Of a stretch of 64,000 bases of DNA, positions 63,009 through 64,000 are shown piece after piece. Positions within the stretch are counted from its first letter, which is position 1, and each line of letters opens with the position of its first letter. The notes under the pieces are model-generated. The model did no database searches and was not told the DNA's origin. It saw nothing but the letters and a program-made list of their open reading frames with translations. The position numbers and the translations under genes were made by a program. This DNA is from Agrobacterium vitis. Lineage in GTDB: Bacteria; Pseudomonadota; Alphaproteobacteria; Rhizobiales; Rhizobiaceae. The DNA lies in the NCBI RefSeq assembly GCF_013337045.2, contig NZ_CP118262.1, positions 62,001 to 126,000 on the forward strand, written 5' to 3'.

Positions 63009-63250
63009 TGCTTTCGCTTGCTAGAGTCATCCTGACATCGAATTTTGGCGACGTTTGCGAACACCTTTTTGCAATCGATGGTTTGCACGCCGATTAAATG
63101 AGCTCCACTTAGCTCTCCGCCCCACACGTGACGCTCTGACCGTAGTCGCCGTATCAGGCCTGTCGCTTCAGGGTGAAATACTCCAAACTGGGCTTGTCCA
63201 AATCGGCAAGGTGAGCCAATGTGGGGTTGTAGCGCAGGTGGGAGGAACAG

Positions 63251-64000
63251 ATGGCTTCAATCATTACCGTGCGCGGCAAAACAGTGCATCGCGATCCGCC
63301 GAACCTTCCAGACAGCCTCAGAAATTTCATCGATTATCGAAAGTCAGGTCTAAGCCTCAACCATATCGTTGGTTGTCCGCTGGATTGCGGCTATTGTGTT
63401 CGTCACCTGTTCGACAATTTTGAGATGAAGCGTCCCCATTTGGTCGTTGACGATTATGTGGCTGTGGAAGTTCTCCTCGATCATTGGGCATTCCGAGCGC
63501 ATCGAACCCCCATTCAGATATTCAATCGCGCCACCGACCCGTTTCTTCCGGGCGTAAAGGATCATCTCTTCCGGACGCTAGAGGCGTTAGACAGCCGTGG
63601 CCTTTCGAACCCGGTGCTCGTCATCACACGATGGAAGGTGAAGCCGGCCGACGTCGAACGACTTGAGGCGCTGTCGAACATAAAGCTGACAATCCTCGTT
63701 ACTTGGTCGGGGATTGACGATGACAGGGTTGAGCCGGTGTCTTCAGCCATCGCCGAACGTAGCCTCGAAGTGCTTGCTTGCAATGCTGTGCGCACCAAAA
63801 AGATCTTGTACTGGCGGCCGATCATCTCGGGCCTGAACGACTCGGACGCCCATATGGCTAGGGCTCGCAAACTTGCGGATCTGGCCGACGCCACGGTATT
63901 TACGGGCCTCTTTTATCGTGAGGAAATCCGCGAATATTTTCGTTTGGCGGGTGTCCCTGACCTTTACGAGGACGTAGCGCGGCGCAAAATTTTGCCAAGC
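63251..64000 (+). CDS. Radical SAM protein, partial (runs off right edge)
   Basis: Open from an ATG at 63251 to the window edge, 250 codons. CPLDCGYC at residues 42-49 is the C-x3-C-x2-C cluster-binding motif of radical SAM enzymes, preceded by SGLSLNHIVG. Later parts (FNRATDPFLPGV and VLVITRWKV) fit a TIM-barrel. ggagga lies 4 bases upstream of the ATG. The arrangement is like spore-photoproduct-lyase-type or Elp3-unlike radical SAMs, but the subfamily is not certain. Its position at the end of a defence island is notable. Confidence 0.8.
   Translation, partial: MASIITVRGKTVHRDPPNLPDSLRNFIDYRKSGLSLNHIVGCPLDCGYCVRHLFDNFEMKRPHLVVDDYVAVEVLLDHWAFRAHRTPIQIFNRATDPFLPGVKDHLFRTLEALDSRGLSNPVLVITRWKVKPADVERLEALSNIKLTILVTWSGIDDDRVEPVSSAIAERSLEVLACNAVRTKKILYWRPIISGLNDSDAHMARARKLADLADATVFTGLFYREEIREYFRLAGVPDLYEDVARRKILPS

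Noticed and set aside
1..64000. CRISPR arrays, tRNA or rRNA genes
   Set aside because: I saw no regularly spaced direct repeats and no cloverleaf or rRNA-like sequence. A dedicated scan was not possible here, so this is only absence by eye.

Overview
The window looks like accessory DNA, probably a plasmid or genomic island, of an alphaproteobacterium of the Rhizobiales (Rhizobium/Agrobacterium type). The reasons are its moderately high GC, rhizobial-style ABC importers, LysR/AraC regulators, LLM oxidoreductases and XapX/DoxX families, and a high density of IS elements. I see no rRNA, tRNA, replication or core housekeeping genes. Two genes run off the window edges, one at each end.

Layout. 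1-6.6 kb: a small membrane protein/zinc-ribbon pair, an intact IS66 element with an 8-bp target duplication, a chemoreceptor, and a decayed GAF-domain gene. 6.6-17.7 kb: a metabolic block with a TetR regulator diverging from an MpaB-like oxygenase, an FMN monooxygenase with its flavin reductase, a LysR regulator, and an operon of amino-acid-type ABC importer, HMG-CoA-lyase-like enzyme, class III CoA-transferase and HisC-like aminotransferase. It reads as uptake and degradation of an amino-acid-like compound whose identity cannot be told. 17.7-19.8 kb: broken genes (DnaQ-like exonuclease, IS5 fragment) and an IS6 element. 19.9-24.4 kb: an LLM oxidoreductase and two GH13 alpha-glucan/trehalose enzymes. 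24.6-30 kb: an AraC remnant, an SDR, a frameshifted IS5-family element, a hypothetical protein, an IS30 end fragment and two divergent AraC regulators. 30-37.6 kb: a LysR-associated hydrolase set (alpha/beta hydrolase; MFS exporter plus DoxX; amidohydrolase, XapX and isochorismatase-family hydrolase). A shared A/T-rich motif lies upstream of each transcription unit. 37.6-41.1 kb: a dnaE2 fragment, two VOC proteins, a DUF2256 protein, and an IS1182-like transposase cut by an IS30 element. 41.2-44.7 kb: a second amino-acid ABC operon with an alanine-racemase-like gene but no ATPase gene. 44.7-48.5 kb: a cargo-free Tn3-family transposon.

From 48.5 kb to the right edge the window is a defence island. 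It holds a truncated Abi_C-like protein with an SSB-tail-like C terminus and a possible PIN-like nuclease. A minus-strand operon follows, made of an AAA+ ATPase, a subtilisin-like protease, a small protein and a Shedu nuclease. Diverging from it is a Gabija-like pair (OLD nuclease plus UvrD-like helicase). Next come a dGTPase-family phosphohydrolase followed by a large protein with a C-terminal GIY-YIG (T5orf172-like) domain, and finally a partial radical SAM enzyme. The best candidates for something undescribed are the dGTPase/GIY-YIG pair, whose leader has two mutually interleaved inverted repeats over the ribosome-binding site, and the AAA-S8-small-Shedu operon. All function statements come from reading motifs; no database search was run.
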